DNA of 64,000 bases from Prochlorococcus sp. AG-321-E21 (GCA_003283415.1 QBXH01000001.1:1-64000); one strand, 5' to 3'. Positions 42,835 to 53,151 are shown, counted from the first letter of the stretch. The notes: generated from the letters alone by a model not told the origin. Translations and numbers: made by a program.

Positions 42835-44226
42835 GTGCAAGCAGCCAATCCTATTTGGGCAGAAGTTCAACAATTACTTCAAAAGAATTTAAGCAAGCCT
42901 TCCTTCGAAACTTGGATAAGGCCAGCTAAGTTTAATTGCTTTGAGAATGGATTATTAACATTAATTACTCCAAATAACTTTACAAGCGATTGGCTAAGAA
43001 AAAATTATAGTGAAACTATTGAAAAAGCTGCAGAAGAAATTTGTGGACATAATGTAAAAGTCGTTTTTAAGTCTGAAACTAATATCAATGATAATTCAAT
43101 GACTCCTGATTTTGTTAGCCAACAAAATATTAATTCGAACTCAAAATCATTATCTAAAAGTCAGGTTAATAATTTAGTTAATAGATCAAAAAAATCTCAT
43201 TCTTTAAATATACGTTATGTCTTTAAAAGATTTGTTGTAGGTCCAAATAGTCGAATGGCACATGCCGCAGCTTTAGCAGTAGCAGAATCTCCAGGAAGAG
43301 AATTTAATCCCTTATTTATTTGTGGTGGTGTTGGCCTTGGTAAGACTCACTTAATGCAAGCTATTGGTCATTATCGAGTAGAAATTGATCCAGATGCGAA
43401 AGTTTTGTATGTTTCAACTGAAACTTTCAGTAGTGATTTAATTCAATCTATAAGAAAAGATGGAATGCATGCCTTTAAAAATAAATATAGATCGGTTGAT
43501 CTATTATTAATCGATGATATTCAATTCTTAGAGGGCAAGGAATATACACAGGAAGAATTTTTTAATACTTTCAATGCTTTATATGAAGCAGGTAAACAAA
43601 TCGTTATCGCAAGTGATAGGCCTCCTAGTCAAATACCTAAATTACAAGAAAGGTTAATCTCTAGATTTTCAATGGGATTAATAGCGGATATTCAACCTCC
43701 TGATATAGAGACAAGAATGGCGATTCTGCAGAAAAAAGCTGAACAAGAAAGAATGAATCTCCCTAGAGATTTGATTCAATTTATCGCAGGAAGATTTTCT
43801 TCTAATATTCGAGAATTAGAGGGAGCTTTTACAAGGGCGGTGGCCTTTGCCTCAATAACTGGATTACCTATGACAGTTCAATCAATTGCTCCAATGCTTG
43901 ATCCAAATAGTGTTGGAGTAGTCGTGACTCCTAAGCAGGTAATTAAACAAGTCTCAGATTTCTTTGAAGTTTCAGCTGAAGAATTAGTTAGTTCAAGCAG
44001 AAGAAAGCCAGTAAGTCAGGCAAGGCAAATAGGTATGTATCTCATGAGGCAAGGAACTGATCTAAGCCTTCCAAAAATTGGTGATGAATTTGGAGGTAAA
44101 GATCATACAACAGTTATGTATGCTATTGATCAAGTCGAAAAAAAATTGTCAAGTGATCCTAATGTTGCCAGTCAAGTTCAAAAAATAAAAGATTTACTTC
44201 AAATCGATTCAAGAAAAAATTTATAA
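42835..44226 (+). CDS. dnaA: Chromosomal replication initiator DnaA
   Basis: '[22 protein letters not shown]', Walker A '[10 protein letters not shown]', '[11 protein letters not shown]'; GTG start. Confidence 0.98.
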   Translation: MQAANPIWAEVQQLLQKNLSKPSFETWIRPAKFNCFENGLLTLITPNNFTSDWLRKNYSETIEKAAEEICGHNVKVVFKSETNINDNSMTPDFVSQQNINSNSKSLSKSQVNNLVNRSKKSHSLNIRYVFKRFVVGPNSRMAHAAALAVAESPGREFNPLFICGGVGLGKTHLMQAIGHYRVEIDPDAKVLYVSTETFSSDLIQSIRKDGMHAFKNKYRSVDLLLIDDIQFLEGKEYTQEEFFNTFNALYEAGKQIVIASDRPPSQIPKLQERLISRFSMGLIADIQPPDIETRMAILQKKAEQERMNLPRDLIQFIAGRFSSNIRELEGAFTRAVAFASITGLPMTVQSIAPMLDPNSVGVVVTPKQVIKQVSDFFEVSAEELVSSSRRKPVSQARQIGMYLMRQGTDLSLPKIGDEFGGKDHTTVMYAIDQVEKKLSSDPNVASQVQKIKDLLQIDSRKNL

Positions 44227-45459
44227 CCTTTGGTTTAATATAAATTTGGCAGGATCCTGATCATATCGATGATTTTCTGGAATCGTATCAATTTGTGAAT
44301 TAACATTAGTATACTCAATTTTATTTAAAGATTGTCTTAATATCCTTGCAGAAATTAGAGGCATATCTCTTGGCACAGAAATTCTATTTTTTAAGTAGTT
44401 GATAGATATGACTGCATTGTTTGGAACTTCATTGATTTCAGAAGTTATCATATAGGTAAGAGCAGATCTTAATGATTCCTCTAATAAGTCTTTTTCATAA
44501 GGATTAGCATTAATAATATTGTCTTTATGTTTTAGAACCCTTTTAAGCGCAAATTTAGTGTAATAATCAATGTCTAGATTTTGATTGAATTCCAATTTAC
44601 CTAGTCCTTCCCCAGTATCTATTAGATTAGAAAAGGAAATTTGTTGATCGTTAGACTCTCTAAAGCAGCCACCCATTTGAGGAGGTAGATCATGGGCATG
44701 TGTATGAAAATCACCTTGGGTACCTCTATAGGTACTCAAACTTTCAAAAAGTGTTAGCCATCTATCAATAAAAGGGTACTTGTTTCTTAAATCGAACCCC
44801 TTGTAATAGCCTAAAGAAGCGTTCATTCTTTCCATATAGGGAATAAAAATTATGTCTCCAGTACCTGGCTCTAATTTTTCATAATCATATGTTGGTGAAT
44901 CAATAAATCCTGTTTTGGATAAACTTAATATTTTTTCTAATTTGGAAATAGATTCTCTAAATTTTTTTTTTCGAAAGGATTCATCTAGATAACTAAAGCT
45001 TTTTCTGCAAAGCCAATTACACCATGATCTGAAAATTTCTCTTTCTAAATTTCTAACTTCTCGAATGTCATTTGATAATAAAGAGGAACCAAGTGCTCCA
45101 AATTCATTTTCTAAAAAAGTAATGATATTATCACTTTCAGTTATTATCTTGCCATTCAATTCTATTGCAGGTAATTTACCTGAACTAACTTTGTTAAGAT
45201 ACCAATTTTCTTTTTGGCCATAACAATACATATTTATTTTCTTCACTTTGTAAGGAATCCTTTTAAATTCAAGCCACAACCATATTTTTTGACAATAAGG
45301 GCACCAAGAATGTCGATCTCTATATAAAATCAGGTCGGCTTCTTTTTCACTATGACCGAATAATCTTATGTTTGAATAAGAATTATTTATCCCATTGACT
45401 CTATCAATATCATCAATTTTGAATTTTCTTAAATCGGCCCAACTCAAGATGTTATTCAT
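44221..45459 (-). CDS. Glutathione S-transferase-like protein
   Basis: '[30 protein letters not shown]' thioredoxin-like GST N-terminal domain. Confidence 0.88.
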   Translation of the reverse strand: MNNILSWADLRKFKIDDIDRVNGINNSYSNIRLFGHSEKEADLILYRDRHSWCPYCQKIWLWLEFKRIPYKVKKINMYCYGQKENWYLNKVSSGKLPAIELNGKIITESDNIITFLENEFGALGSSLLSNDIREVRNLEREIFRSWCNWLCRKSFSYLDESFRKKKFRESISKLEKILSLSKTGFIDSPTYDYEKLEPGTGDIIFIPYMERMNASLGYYKGFDLRNKYPFIDRWLTLFESLSTYRGTQGDFHTHAHDLPPQMGGCFRESNDQQISFSNLIDTGEGLGKLEFNQNLDIDYYTKFALKRVLKHKDNIINANPYEKDLLEESLRSALTYMITSEINEVPNNAVISINYLKNRISVPRDMPLISARILRQSLNKIEYTNVNSQIDTIPENHRYDQDPAKFILNQRL

Positions 45460-45510
45460 TTATTGAAATTAAGCTTTATATTTACGATATAATAAATGAT
45501 TTAAAAGGTT

Positions 45511-46875
45511 TTGGAATTTGAATTTGACTTAATTGTTGTAGGTGCCGGTTCGGGAGGATTGGCTGCTGCAAAACGAGCTGCGAGTTATGGCGCAAAAGTT
45601 GCAATAATAGAAGTAAACAAAATTGGCGGGACCTGTGTTATTCGAGGTTGCGTGCCAAAAAAACTGATGGTTTATGCTGCTAATAATAGAAGAAATATGG
45701 TTTCTTCTGAAGGGTATGGATTAATAAGCAAAGAATTAACTTTTAAATCAAATATCTTACTAAGTAATGTTAGAGAAGAAGTTTCTAGATTAAGTGTCTT
45801 ACATTCAAATTCATTGAAAAATTTAAACGTTAAAGTTTTTGAGGGCCTTGGAAGATTTTTAAATCAAAATACAATAGAAGTAGTTTGTCCAGAAACAAGA
45901 AATATTTTAAGAAAAGTAAGTGCTAAAAATATTCTTATTTCAGTTGGTGGCAAACCAAAAAAATTAAATATTCCCGGAACAGATTTAGCATGGACTAGCG
46001 ATGATATTTTTGAATTAAAAGATTTTCCTAAGAAATTATTAATAGTTGGTGGAGGTTATATTGCCTGTGAATTTGCTTCCATTTTTAAAAACTTAGGCAC
46101 TGAAGTTACTCAATTAATTAGAGGTAATAACTTGTTAAATGGCTTCGACAAAGACTTGTCAGAATGTCTAGAAAAATCAATGACTTCCTTGGGTATAAAT
46201 TTAAAATTTAAAAATCAGTTAAAGTCCATAAAAAAAATAAATGATGATCTTGAATCGACTTTGGACTCTGGAGGTAAATTGTTAACTAATAATATACTTG
46301 TTGCAACTGGACGAGAGCCTGATCTTAAAAGATTAAATTTAGATACTTTAAACCTAAAAATGGATGGAATATATTTAGAAGTTAATGAACTTAATCAGAC
46401 AAGCAAATCTAATATTTTTGCTATTGGAGATATTATAAAAAAACCAAATTTAACACCTGTAGCAATAGAACAAGGGAGAGTTTTTGCCGATAATTATTTC
46501 GCTGATCATAAAAGAAAAGTTAATTATGAAAATATTCCCAAGGCAGTCTTTACTATTCCTGAAATTTCAACAGTTGGGCTTAGTGAGGAAGAGGCAAAAG
46601 AAATTTATTTGGAAGAAAATGTAGAAGTTTTTAAATGTAGTTTTACTCCTATGTCTAATACCTTTAAAAAAAATAAATCTAAATGTATGCTAAAACTTGT
46701 AGTCAACAAAAATAATGATAAAGTTTTAGGATGTCATATGTTTGGGGAAACAGCCTCTGAGATTATACAAATGATCTCAGTCTCTTTAAATGCAGGGATT
46801 ACTAAAAGGGATTTTGATACTACGATGGCTTTGCATCCAACTATTTCAGAGGAATTTGTAACTATGTATAGGTAA
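45511..46875 (+). CDS. gor: Glutathione reductase
   Basis: 'GGTCVIRGCVPKKLMVYAA', 'FAIGDI', C-terminal 'TMALHPTISEEFVTM'. Confidence 0.95.
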   Translation: MEFEFDLIVVGAGSGGLAAAKRAASYGAKVAIIEVNKIGGTCVIRGCVPKKLMVYAANNRRNMVSSEGYGLISKELTFKSNILLSNVREEVSRLSVLHSNSLKNLNVKVFEGLGRFLNQNTIEVVCPETRNILRKVSAKNILISVGGKPKKLNIPGTDLAWTSDDIFELKDFPKKLLIVGGGYIACEFASIFKNLGTEVTQLIRGNNLLNGFDKDLSECLEKSMTSLGINLKFKNQLKSIKKINDDLESTLDSGGKLLTNNILVATGREPDLKRLNLDTLNLKMDGIYLEVNELNQTSKSNIFAIGDIIKKPNLTPVAIEQGRVFADNYFADHKRKVNYENIPKAVFTIPEISTVGLSEEEAKEIYLEENVEVFKCSFTPMSNTFKKNKSKCMLKLVVNKNNDKVLGCHMFGETASEIIQMISVSLNAGITKRDFDTTMALHPTISEEFVTMYR

Positions 46876-46880
46876 TTAAA

Positions 46881-47960
46881 TTATCTTCTAGATATTTTGA
46901 GCCTTTCTTGAGCAAAAAGAAATATTGTAAAAAATGCAAAGTAAACAAAAATACAAACTCTTAATTCATAGAGATTGTTAAATCCGTTTAAGAATAATAT
47001 CTTATCAAGGATGTAGAAAGTATAAAGATTTAAAAGTATAAAGCCTTCAATTCTGGTGATTTTACCTTGGGTCCAGAAAATAGGTAGACAAGCAAAAGTC
47101 GTTAAAACCATAAATGGTAAGTCAACTTTTATTAAGCCTTGATCTATTGTAAAACCTTTTAATCCAGAAAAAATACTGCAACTTCCAAGAATAAGAAGCT
47201 GATTGAGTAAATTGCTTCCAATTACATTACCAATCGCTAGATCCGTTTTACCTTTAAATGCTGCAATTATTGAGGTAACTAATTCTGGCAGGGAGGTTCC
47301 TGTGGCAACTATAGTTAAACCAATAATAATTTCATTTACCCCTAATAGAGTAGCTAAAGATTGAGAACCATTAACTAAAATATTTGAACCAAAGCTTAGA
47401 AGAAAAATTCCAGTAATTAATTTCAATATAATTTTGAATTTACCTCTCTCAATACCTTGAGGTTCTTTTATCTCGGGCTCAGCTTTTCTAGTATCCTCCT
47501 CACTTTCCTTAATAGTATTTATTTCCCAAATTGTGTTTAAAGTTAAACAAAATATTAGAAATATTCCTGCTTGCCAAGTTAACAAACCAGTTGAAGACAT
47601 TGCCCAGACTGCACATGAAATAGCTATTAAAAGAGGAACATCTCTTCGGACAATTCTACTTTTTACTTTTAAAGGGGTTATTAACGAGCTTATCCCTAAA
47701 ACAACAAGAACATTAAAAATATTACTCCCTATTACATTACTTGCTGCAAGTGAGTCACTTCCCTTGAAAATTGAATTTAAACTTACTAATAATTCAGGAG
47801 AACTTGTACCTAAGGAAACAACGGTTAATCCTATTACTATTTGAGGTATTCCAAAGAATAAAGATAAAGAAATTGCCCCTTGAATAAATAATTCTCCGCC
47901 TGCAAAAAGTAATACTATTCCAATTATTATTTCTATTATTGGTAATATAAACTCGCTCAT
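46881..47960 (-). CDS. CaCA family Na+/Ca2+ antiporter
   Basis: Two alpha repeats 'VSLGTSSPELLVSL...SNVIGSNIFN' and 'VATGTSLPELVTSI...GNVIGSNLLN'. Confidence 0.95.
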   Translation of the reverse strand: MSEFILPIIEIIIGIVLLFAGGELFIQGAISLSLFFGIPQIVIGLTVVSLGTSSPELLVSLNSIFKGSDSLAASNVIGSNIFNVLVVLGISSLITPLKVKSRIVRRDVPLLIAISCAVWAMSSTGLLTWQAGIFLIFCLTLNTIWEINTIKESEEDTRKAEPEIKEPQGIERGKFKIILKLITGIFLLSFGSNILVNGSQSLATLLGVNEIIIGLTIVATGTSLPELVTSIIAAFKGKTDLAIGNVIGSNLLNQLLILGSCSIFSGLKGFTIDQGLIKVDLPFMVLTTFACLPIFWTQGKITRIEGFILLNLYTFYILDKILFLNGFNNLYELRVCIFVYFAFFTIFLFAQERLKISRR

Positions 47961-48067
47961 ATTTAAAAATCTTATTTAAACAATTATATCTTTAATTTAT
48001 TCAATAACTATCTAAAAACTATTGTCAATTTTTATTTCCTGTTAAAATTAATTAAATAATTAAAACT

Positions 48068-49117
48068 TTGAAAGAATTAACTATATTAAAACCCGATGAT
48101 TGGCATTTACATTTAAGGGAAGGCATTGTTTTAAAAAATATTATTAGGTTTACCTCGGAATTTTTTGGTAGGGCCATAGTGATGCCAAACACCAAAAAAC
48201 CAATAACAACTATAAAAGAATGTATTTCTTATAAGAAATCCATATCTGAAGCATTGTCTATCAACTCCACGTTTGAGCCGTTAATGACGATATATCTGAC
48301 AGATGAAACAGTCAAAAATGAAATAATAGAGGGCTTTAATAATAAAGTTTTCTTTGCGGCTAAATTGTATCCTGCTAATGTGACAACAAACTCCAGTCAG
48401 GGAGTTAAAAAAATAGAAAATCTTCATGAAATATTTGAAGTCATGCAAGAACTTGGAATGCCACTTTTGATTCATGGAGAAGTGACTGATCCTGAAGTAG
48501 ATATTTTTGATAGGGAAGAAGTTTTTATAGATAAGGAACTATCACCTTTAATACAAAAATTTCCGAAATTAAAGATTGTTTTAGAGCACATAACTACCTC
48601 TCATGCTGTTGACTTTGTTCAAGAGAATAATTTAGGAGCTACTATTACTCCGCATCATTTACACATAAATAGGAATGCAATGTTCTTTGGAGGTTTAAAT
48701 AGTGATTTTTACTGCTTACCAGTTGCTAAGAGAGAAAATAACAGAATTGCTTTAAGGAAAGCTGCTACTAGCGGAAAAGAATGTTTTTTCTTAGGCACAG
48801 ATTCTGCCCCTCACTTAAGGCAATGGAAAGCTTTTTGCGGATGTGCAGGCATTTTTAATTCACCAGTAGCAATTGAAAGCTATATAAAAGTTTTTGAGGA
48901 GGAAAATGCACTAAATCAATTTGAAAAATTTGCCAGTTTAAATGGGCCAAATTTTTATAACTTACCTTTTAATACTGAAAAAATAAGATTAGTTCCTAAG
49001 TTAAATGAAATTCCAGAATTTATTCAAGTAATTGAGAAAAATAAGGTTGTTGGACAAATAAAACCATTTCATGGAGGTGAAACTTTAACTTGGAGAGTAG
49101 AGGGAGTAATTAAATAA
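48068..49117 (+). CDS. pyrC: Dihydroorotase
   Basis: 'KPDDWHLHLREG', 'LLIHGEVTD', 'GTDSAPH'. Confidence 0.97.
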   Translation: MKELTILKPDDWHLHLREGIVLKNIIRFTSEFFGRAIVMPNTKKPITTIKECISYKKSISEALSINSTFEPLMTIYLTDETVKNEIIEGFNNKVFFAAKLYPANVTTNSSQGVKKIENLHEIFEVMQELGMPLLIHGEVTDPEVDIFDREEVFIDKELSPLIQKFPKLKIVLEHITTSHAVDFVQENNLGATITPHHLHINRNAMFFGGLNSDFYCLPVAKRENNRIALRKAATSGKECFFLGTDSAPHLRQWKAFCGCAGIFNSPVAIESYIKVFEEENALNQFEKFASLNGPNFYNLPFNTEKIRLVPKLNEIPEFIQVIEKNKVVGQIKPFHGGETLTWRVEGVIK

Positions 49118-49263
49118 AAAATAAGAAAATGCAATTCACATGAAAATATAATATGAATTTTCTTCTAAATGATTAATTAACTGATTGAAAGATGTGCTCC
49201 CATTCCAATATTCCGAGAAAATGTAAATATTCGCATTTTTCTTGGTTAAAAGTGATACTTTCG

Positions 49264-49333
49264 GCTACGATAAAAAAGCGCAAATTCCATTTGGGAGTGT
49301 GGCGGAATTGGTAGACGCGCCGGACTTAAAATC
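49264..49333 (+). repeat. Duplicated tRNA-Leu(UAA) promoter region plus 5' half of tRNA (att-like remnant)
   Basis: 49293-49333 is identical over 41 nt to 50732-50772; upstream gctac(g/a)ataaaaaagcgc also shared. Confidence 0.92.
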
Positions 49334-49529
49334 TTCAGTAGATTCTAGTACTTAGTGGACAGGGTTTAGTTTAAAAGCTAGACCCTTACTTAATTATCTA
49401 ACTGTACGAACATGTACAGAAATCCACTAAATTATCTGCCGAGCAAGCTAACCTAAAAACAGATTGAAAATCATCGAGGGTTAGAGCCTAAATGTATATG
49501 TAGTTCACTAGGTCGATATCTCGAACCTG
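49328..49529 (+). ncRNA. Candidate structured RNA fused to the tRNA-Leu 5' half
   Basis: Nested stems: TTAGTGGA/TCCACTAA, AGGGTTTAG/CTAGACCCT, CTGTAC/GTACAG, CTAACC/GGTTAG, AGGTCGA/TCG(A)ACCT. Confidence 0.5.
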
Positions 49530-49667
49530 AAAATGACTTAATTAAAACCTCTTAATATTTCTTTCAAAATTTATTCAATTAATATTTTTTATTTATAGAA
49601 ATGAAAAGGAAAATGTCGCGAAACTAAAATTAATGTATCGTAGAATACATAATTTCTTAAATAGTTC

Positions 49668-50474
49668 ATGAAAAGAAAATTTCTTATTAACCTCTTTTTA
49701 TTCCCAATATCACTTCTATCAGTTGTTTTTTTACAATTAAATATAGCTAACTTAATTTCACCGTCTGCTGTCCATGCAACTAACTGGAATGGATACGATG
49801 TTTCAAAGAAAAGTGGTCTGCAAAATCTAAAAAATGGAAATTATCAAAAAGCAGTAGAATTTTTTACCAAGGCTATCAATATTTATAATCGTGATTCTGA
49901 TAGTTATTACTTTAGAGGCGAAGCTAACCAAGGATTAGGGAATCATAACGAAGCCATAGCTGATTTTAAAAAGTCGATGACTATGGACGGGATAGGGTAT
50001 AAGGCAAACACGAACTATATGATTGGTTATTCCTACATTCAGTTAGAAGATTTTGATAATGCATTAATACATTTGAATAAAGCAATAAGCATTAAATCTG
50101 ATAAAGGAGGCTATTACTACAGCAGAGGTTATGTCTATTTAAATCAAGAAAAATGGGATGAAGCGCTTAAAGACTATGAAGTGGCAAAGGTTAAATATTT
50201 AAAGAAGAAAGAAAAGTTAGATGAATATTTTTATAGTGAGATTGGATATGTTCACTATAATCTTGGATCATTAAAACTAGCTATTGATTATTATGACAAG
50301 GCTATTGAAATTAATCCAAAGGAAGGCTTCTTCTATTCAGACAAAGGTGACGCTCTTTATGACCTTGGAAAGGAAGATGATGCATGTGCAAACTATATTA
50401 AGTCTTCCGAATTGGGTTATGAGGAAATTAAAGACTACCTAAATTCAACAGATGGTGATTGGTGTAAAAAATAA
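49668..50474 (+). CDS. Secreted/periplasmic TPR-repeat protein
   Basis: N-terminal signal-like segment; repeated TPR units ('YQKAVEFFTKAINIYNRDSDSYYFRGEANQGLGNHNEAIADF'). Confidence 0.88.
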   Translation: MKRKFLINLFLFPISLLSVVFLQLNIANLISPSAVHATNWNGYDVSKKSGLQNLKNGNYQKAVEFFTKAINIYNRDSDSYYFRGEANQGLGNHNEAIADFKKSMTMDGIGYKANTNYMIGYSYIQLEDFDNALIHLNKAISIKSDKGGYYYSRGYVYLNQEKWDEALKDYEVAKVKYLKKKEKLDEYFYSEIGYVHYNLGSLKLAIDYYDKAIEINPKEGFFYSDKGDALYDLGKEDDACANYIKSSELGYEEIKDYLNSTDGDWCKK

Positions 50475-50501
50475 ATCAAGCTACTCCGCTGTCATAATTT
50501 A

Positions 50502-50636
50502 CCCTTTGGGGTAAATCTCTCATCATATGGGACACTCTCAACACAGGTAACAGAAAAGTACCTACACGCAGCAGACAAAAAACTTGCTGCTCAAGTGAAC
50601 TCTACAGAATGGTCTGCGGATATTGCTATTGCATGA
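50502..50636 (+). pseudogene. C-terminal remnant of a tyrosine recombinase/integrase, frameshifted
   Basis: 50538-50636 reads STQVTEKYLHAADKKLAAQVNSTEWSADIAIA*; the shifted frame just upstream reads 'HHMGHS', i.e. broken MGHSSTQVTEKYLH. Confidence 0.75.
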
Positions 50637-50731
50637 TCCAAATGATCCGTAGATTTCAATATCAACACTTTTTACAAGAATTTTGAAGAGATTAAGTCGA
50701 CCAGCTACAATAAAAAAGCGCGAGATCCCTT

Positions 50732-50817
50732 GGGAGTGTGGCGGAATTGGTAGACGCGCCGGACTTAAAATCCGTCGAGCGCTTTAGCTCGTGGGGGTTC
50801 AAGTCCCCCCACTCCCA
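50732..50817 (+). tRNA. tRNA-Leu(UAA), intronless
   Basis: GGGAGTG/CACTCCC acceptor stem, TTAA anticodon loop, variable arm, T-arm GGGGGTTCAAGTCCCCC; CCA not encoded. Confidence 0.96.
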
Positions 50818-50895
50818 TTCTTAAACTATTTATTTTTAGTTCTTACGATAGCTTTTAATAGTTGTTATCTTAAAACTAAGAAATCAGAAATTTAG

Positions 50896-51129
50896 ATGGA
50901 AAGTATTTTAAATAATTCACTTGTTACTCTAGTTGTGTATATTGCAATTATTTCTACTTATTTATTGGTTATTCCATTAATACTTTTTTATTGGATGAAT
51001 AATAGATGGAATGTTATGGGTAAATTTGAGAGATTAGGAGTTTATGGACTAGTGTTTCTTTTTTTTCCAGGTTTAATTTTATTTTCTCCATTTTTAAATC
51101 TCAGATTAAGAGGAGATATCAAAGGTTAA
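50896..51129 (+). CDS. ndhL: NDH-1 subunit L
   Basis: 77 aa, two TM segments, '(I/L)[31 protein letters not shown]'. Confidence 0.88.
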   Translation: MESILNNSLVTLVVYIAIISTYLLVIPLILFYWMNNRWNVMGKFERLGVYGLVFLFFPGLILFSPFLNLRLRGDIKG

Positions 51130-51133
51130 ATTA

Positions 51134-51454
51134 TTGACTAAAGGTAAAGTTGTACAAATTGGTTTATTAATCACTTTATTAGGTACATTAATTTATCAAT
51201 TAGGGCCACAATTCGGTATTGATAACTTTACTGCTAGCACTATCTCAAACTTTGTTTTGATTGTCATTGTAATAACTTGGGTCTCCACTTATATCATTAG
51301 AGTTTTTAATGGAAAAATGACTTTTATGGAACAAAGGAAGCGTTATAGGAAAGAGTATGAAAAAATTGTGAATGATAAACTGGAAAGCAAATTCAACCTA
51401 TTATCAAGAGAAGAACAGGAAAGACTAATGGAAGATTTAGAAAAAAATCCATAA
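51134..51454 (+). CDS. DUF3007-like membrane protein
   Basis: Two TM segments and charged C-terminus, downstream of ndhL and upstream of trpA as in other cyanobacteria. Confidence 0.75.
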   Translation: MTKGKVVQIGLLITLLGTLIYQLGPQFGIDNFTASTISNFVLIVIVITWVSTYIIRVFNGKMTFMEQRKRYRKEYEKIVNDKLESKFNLLSREEQERLMEDLEKNP

Positions 51455-51490
51455 ACTCCTTAATATTTTTAAATTAAAATCTCAAAAATC

Positions 51491-52330
51491 ATGAAAGAAA
51501 ACAAGAAAACGCAAATTCTTAAAAATCAAAGTTTATCAAAAATAAATGAGAAGTTTTTGGAATTAAAAAAAAGGAATAAATTAGCATTAATGCCTTTCAT
51601 AATGGCAGGCGATCCTAATATTGAAATTACATCAGAGATTTTATTAAAGTTGCAAGAAAAAGGTGCTGATCTTATTGAATTGGGAATACCTTATAGTGAC
51701 CCTCTTGCTGATGGCCCAATAATTCAATTGTCTGCATCTAGAGCATTAAGGTCAGGAACTACTTTAAAAAAGGTTATTGAGTTATTAGAGTCTCTCAAAG
51801 AAAAGTTGCATATTCCAATAATACTTTTCACTTATTTCAATCCTATATTGAATTTTGGGCTTGAGAATTTTTGCGAATTAGCATCTAAAGTAGGGGTTGC
51901 AGGACTAATAATTCCTGATCTTCCATTGGAAGAAGCATATAAATTTTCAGAAATTATTAGTTCTTATTCTATAGATTTAATATTATTAGTTGCTCCTACT
52001 ACTCCCTCTGAAAGAATGAAAATGATATCTAATAATTCAAAAGGCTTTACTTATTTAGTTAGCGTAACAGGAGTAACAGGCGAGAGAAACAAAATGGAAA
52101 ATAGAGTAGAGAATCTTATTACTAAATTAAAAGAAATAAGCATTAATCCCATCGCAGTTGGTTTTGGAATATCTTCCCCTAAACATGTTAATAAAGTTCG
52201 TAAATGGGGTGCAGATGGAGTAATTATTGGAAGTGCATTTGTTAAAAGAATTTCTAATAGTAATGAATTAGAAGTTGTAAATCAAATTGGAAAATTTTGC
52301 GAAGAAATGCGTAAAGCTGCTGATCAATAA
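51491..52330 (+). CDS. trpA: Tryptophan synthase alpha subunit
   Basis: 'LIELGIPYSDPLADGPIIQ', 'GFGISSPKHV'. Confidence 0.97.
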   Translation: MKENKKTQILKNQSLSKINEKFLELKKRNKLALMPFIMAGDPNIEITSEILLKLQEKGADLIELGIPYSDPLADGPIIQLSASRALRSGTTLKKVIELLESLKEKLHIPIILFTYFNPILNFGLENFCELASKVGVAGLIIPDLPLEEAYKFSEIISSYSIDLILLVAPTTPSERMKMISNNSKGFTYLVSVTGVTGERNKMENRVENLITKLKEISINPIAVGFGISSPKHVNKVRKWGADGVIIGSAFVKRISNSNELEVVNQIGKFCEEMRKAADQ

Positions 52331-52422
52331 ATTTAATCAAAAAGCTAAAATTTTTAAATTTATTCTATTAAATAACATCAAGATAAAAAAGATTTTTAAA
52401 TTCTTTGTTTAAAAATAATTTT

Positions 52423-52782
52423 TTATGATTGATCTTCCGTTGGTAATAATTTTATTTGTTTTCTTCCAAGTTTTATTTCAAACTCAGCACCTGGTTTTAA
52501 GTCTAAAAGTGCTGTATATGCTTTTCCAATCAAAAGATTTCCATTACCTTGGACTGTTGCTATGTAACTTAGTTTTCTGCCACCCTTCCCAATTCCTGCT
52601 ACTCCAGCATCTCCGAGGTTAACGCCTTTAGCTTCGAGAAGTGCTTCATAAAAAGCAGTGAAATTTAATCGTTCGCTTCCGTTTTTTTTCGTGGAGACAT
52701 ATCCACATGCACGAACAAGATCTGACTTACTAACTTCACCAAGTTCTTTAACTTTAGCAAGAAGATCATTACCACTTAGCAT
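52423..52782 (-). CDS. AbrB-like (cyAbrB) DNA-binding regulator
   Basis: 'LSGNDLLAKVKELGEVSKSDLVRACGYVSTKKNG'. Confidence 0.88.
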   Translation of the reverse strand: MLSGNDLLAKVKELGEVSKSDLVRACGYVSTKKNGSERLNFTAFYEALLEAKGVNLGDAGVAGIGKGGRKLSYIATVQGNGNLLIGKAYTALLDLKPGAEFEIKLGRKQIKLLPTEDQS

Positions 52783-52881
52783 AATAAATTAATAAAAAGT
52801 TATTCTTAATTAACATAGCAATTAGTTTGTAATTTGTGCAATCATTAATTATGTATTTATTCAATTAGTTATCTTTTAATA

Positions 52882-53151
52882 ATGGAAAAATTTATAGTAT
52901 TTGGTATGTACTGTGATGATGCAATTAATAAAAGGGAACCATTTCGTAAAAAACATCTTGATAGACTTAGAGACTTAAAAGATAGAAATATTTTAATTAC
53001 TTTAGGCCCTACTAAATGTACAAAATATTTATTTGCTATTTTTAATGCTAATAATGAAAATGAATTAAGAGAATTAATTGAGAAAGATATTTATTGGCAA
53101 GAAGGTATATGGATTTCTTTTGATATTTATCCATGGATTCAAGCATTTTAA
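52882..53151 (+). CDS. YciI-like protein
   Basis: YCII-like pattern, 89 aa. Confidence 0.75.
   Translation: MEKFIVFGMYCDDAINKREPFRKKHLDRLRDLKDRNILITLGPTKCTKYLFAIFNANNENELRELIEKDIYWQEGIWISFDIYPWIQAF

Noticed and set aside
49197-49205. CTCCCATTC matches the intact tRNA 3' end plus flank (50812-50820), possible second att remnant
   Set aside because: Only 9 nt; could be chance, no supporting flanking similarity.
49215-49245. AGAAAATG...CATTTTTCT as pyrC terminator
   Set aside because: Imperfect stem with long loop and no clear U tract; too weak to list as a feature.
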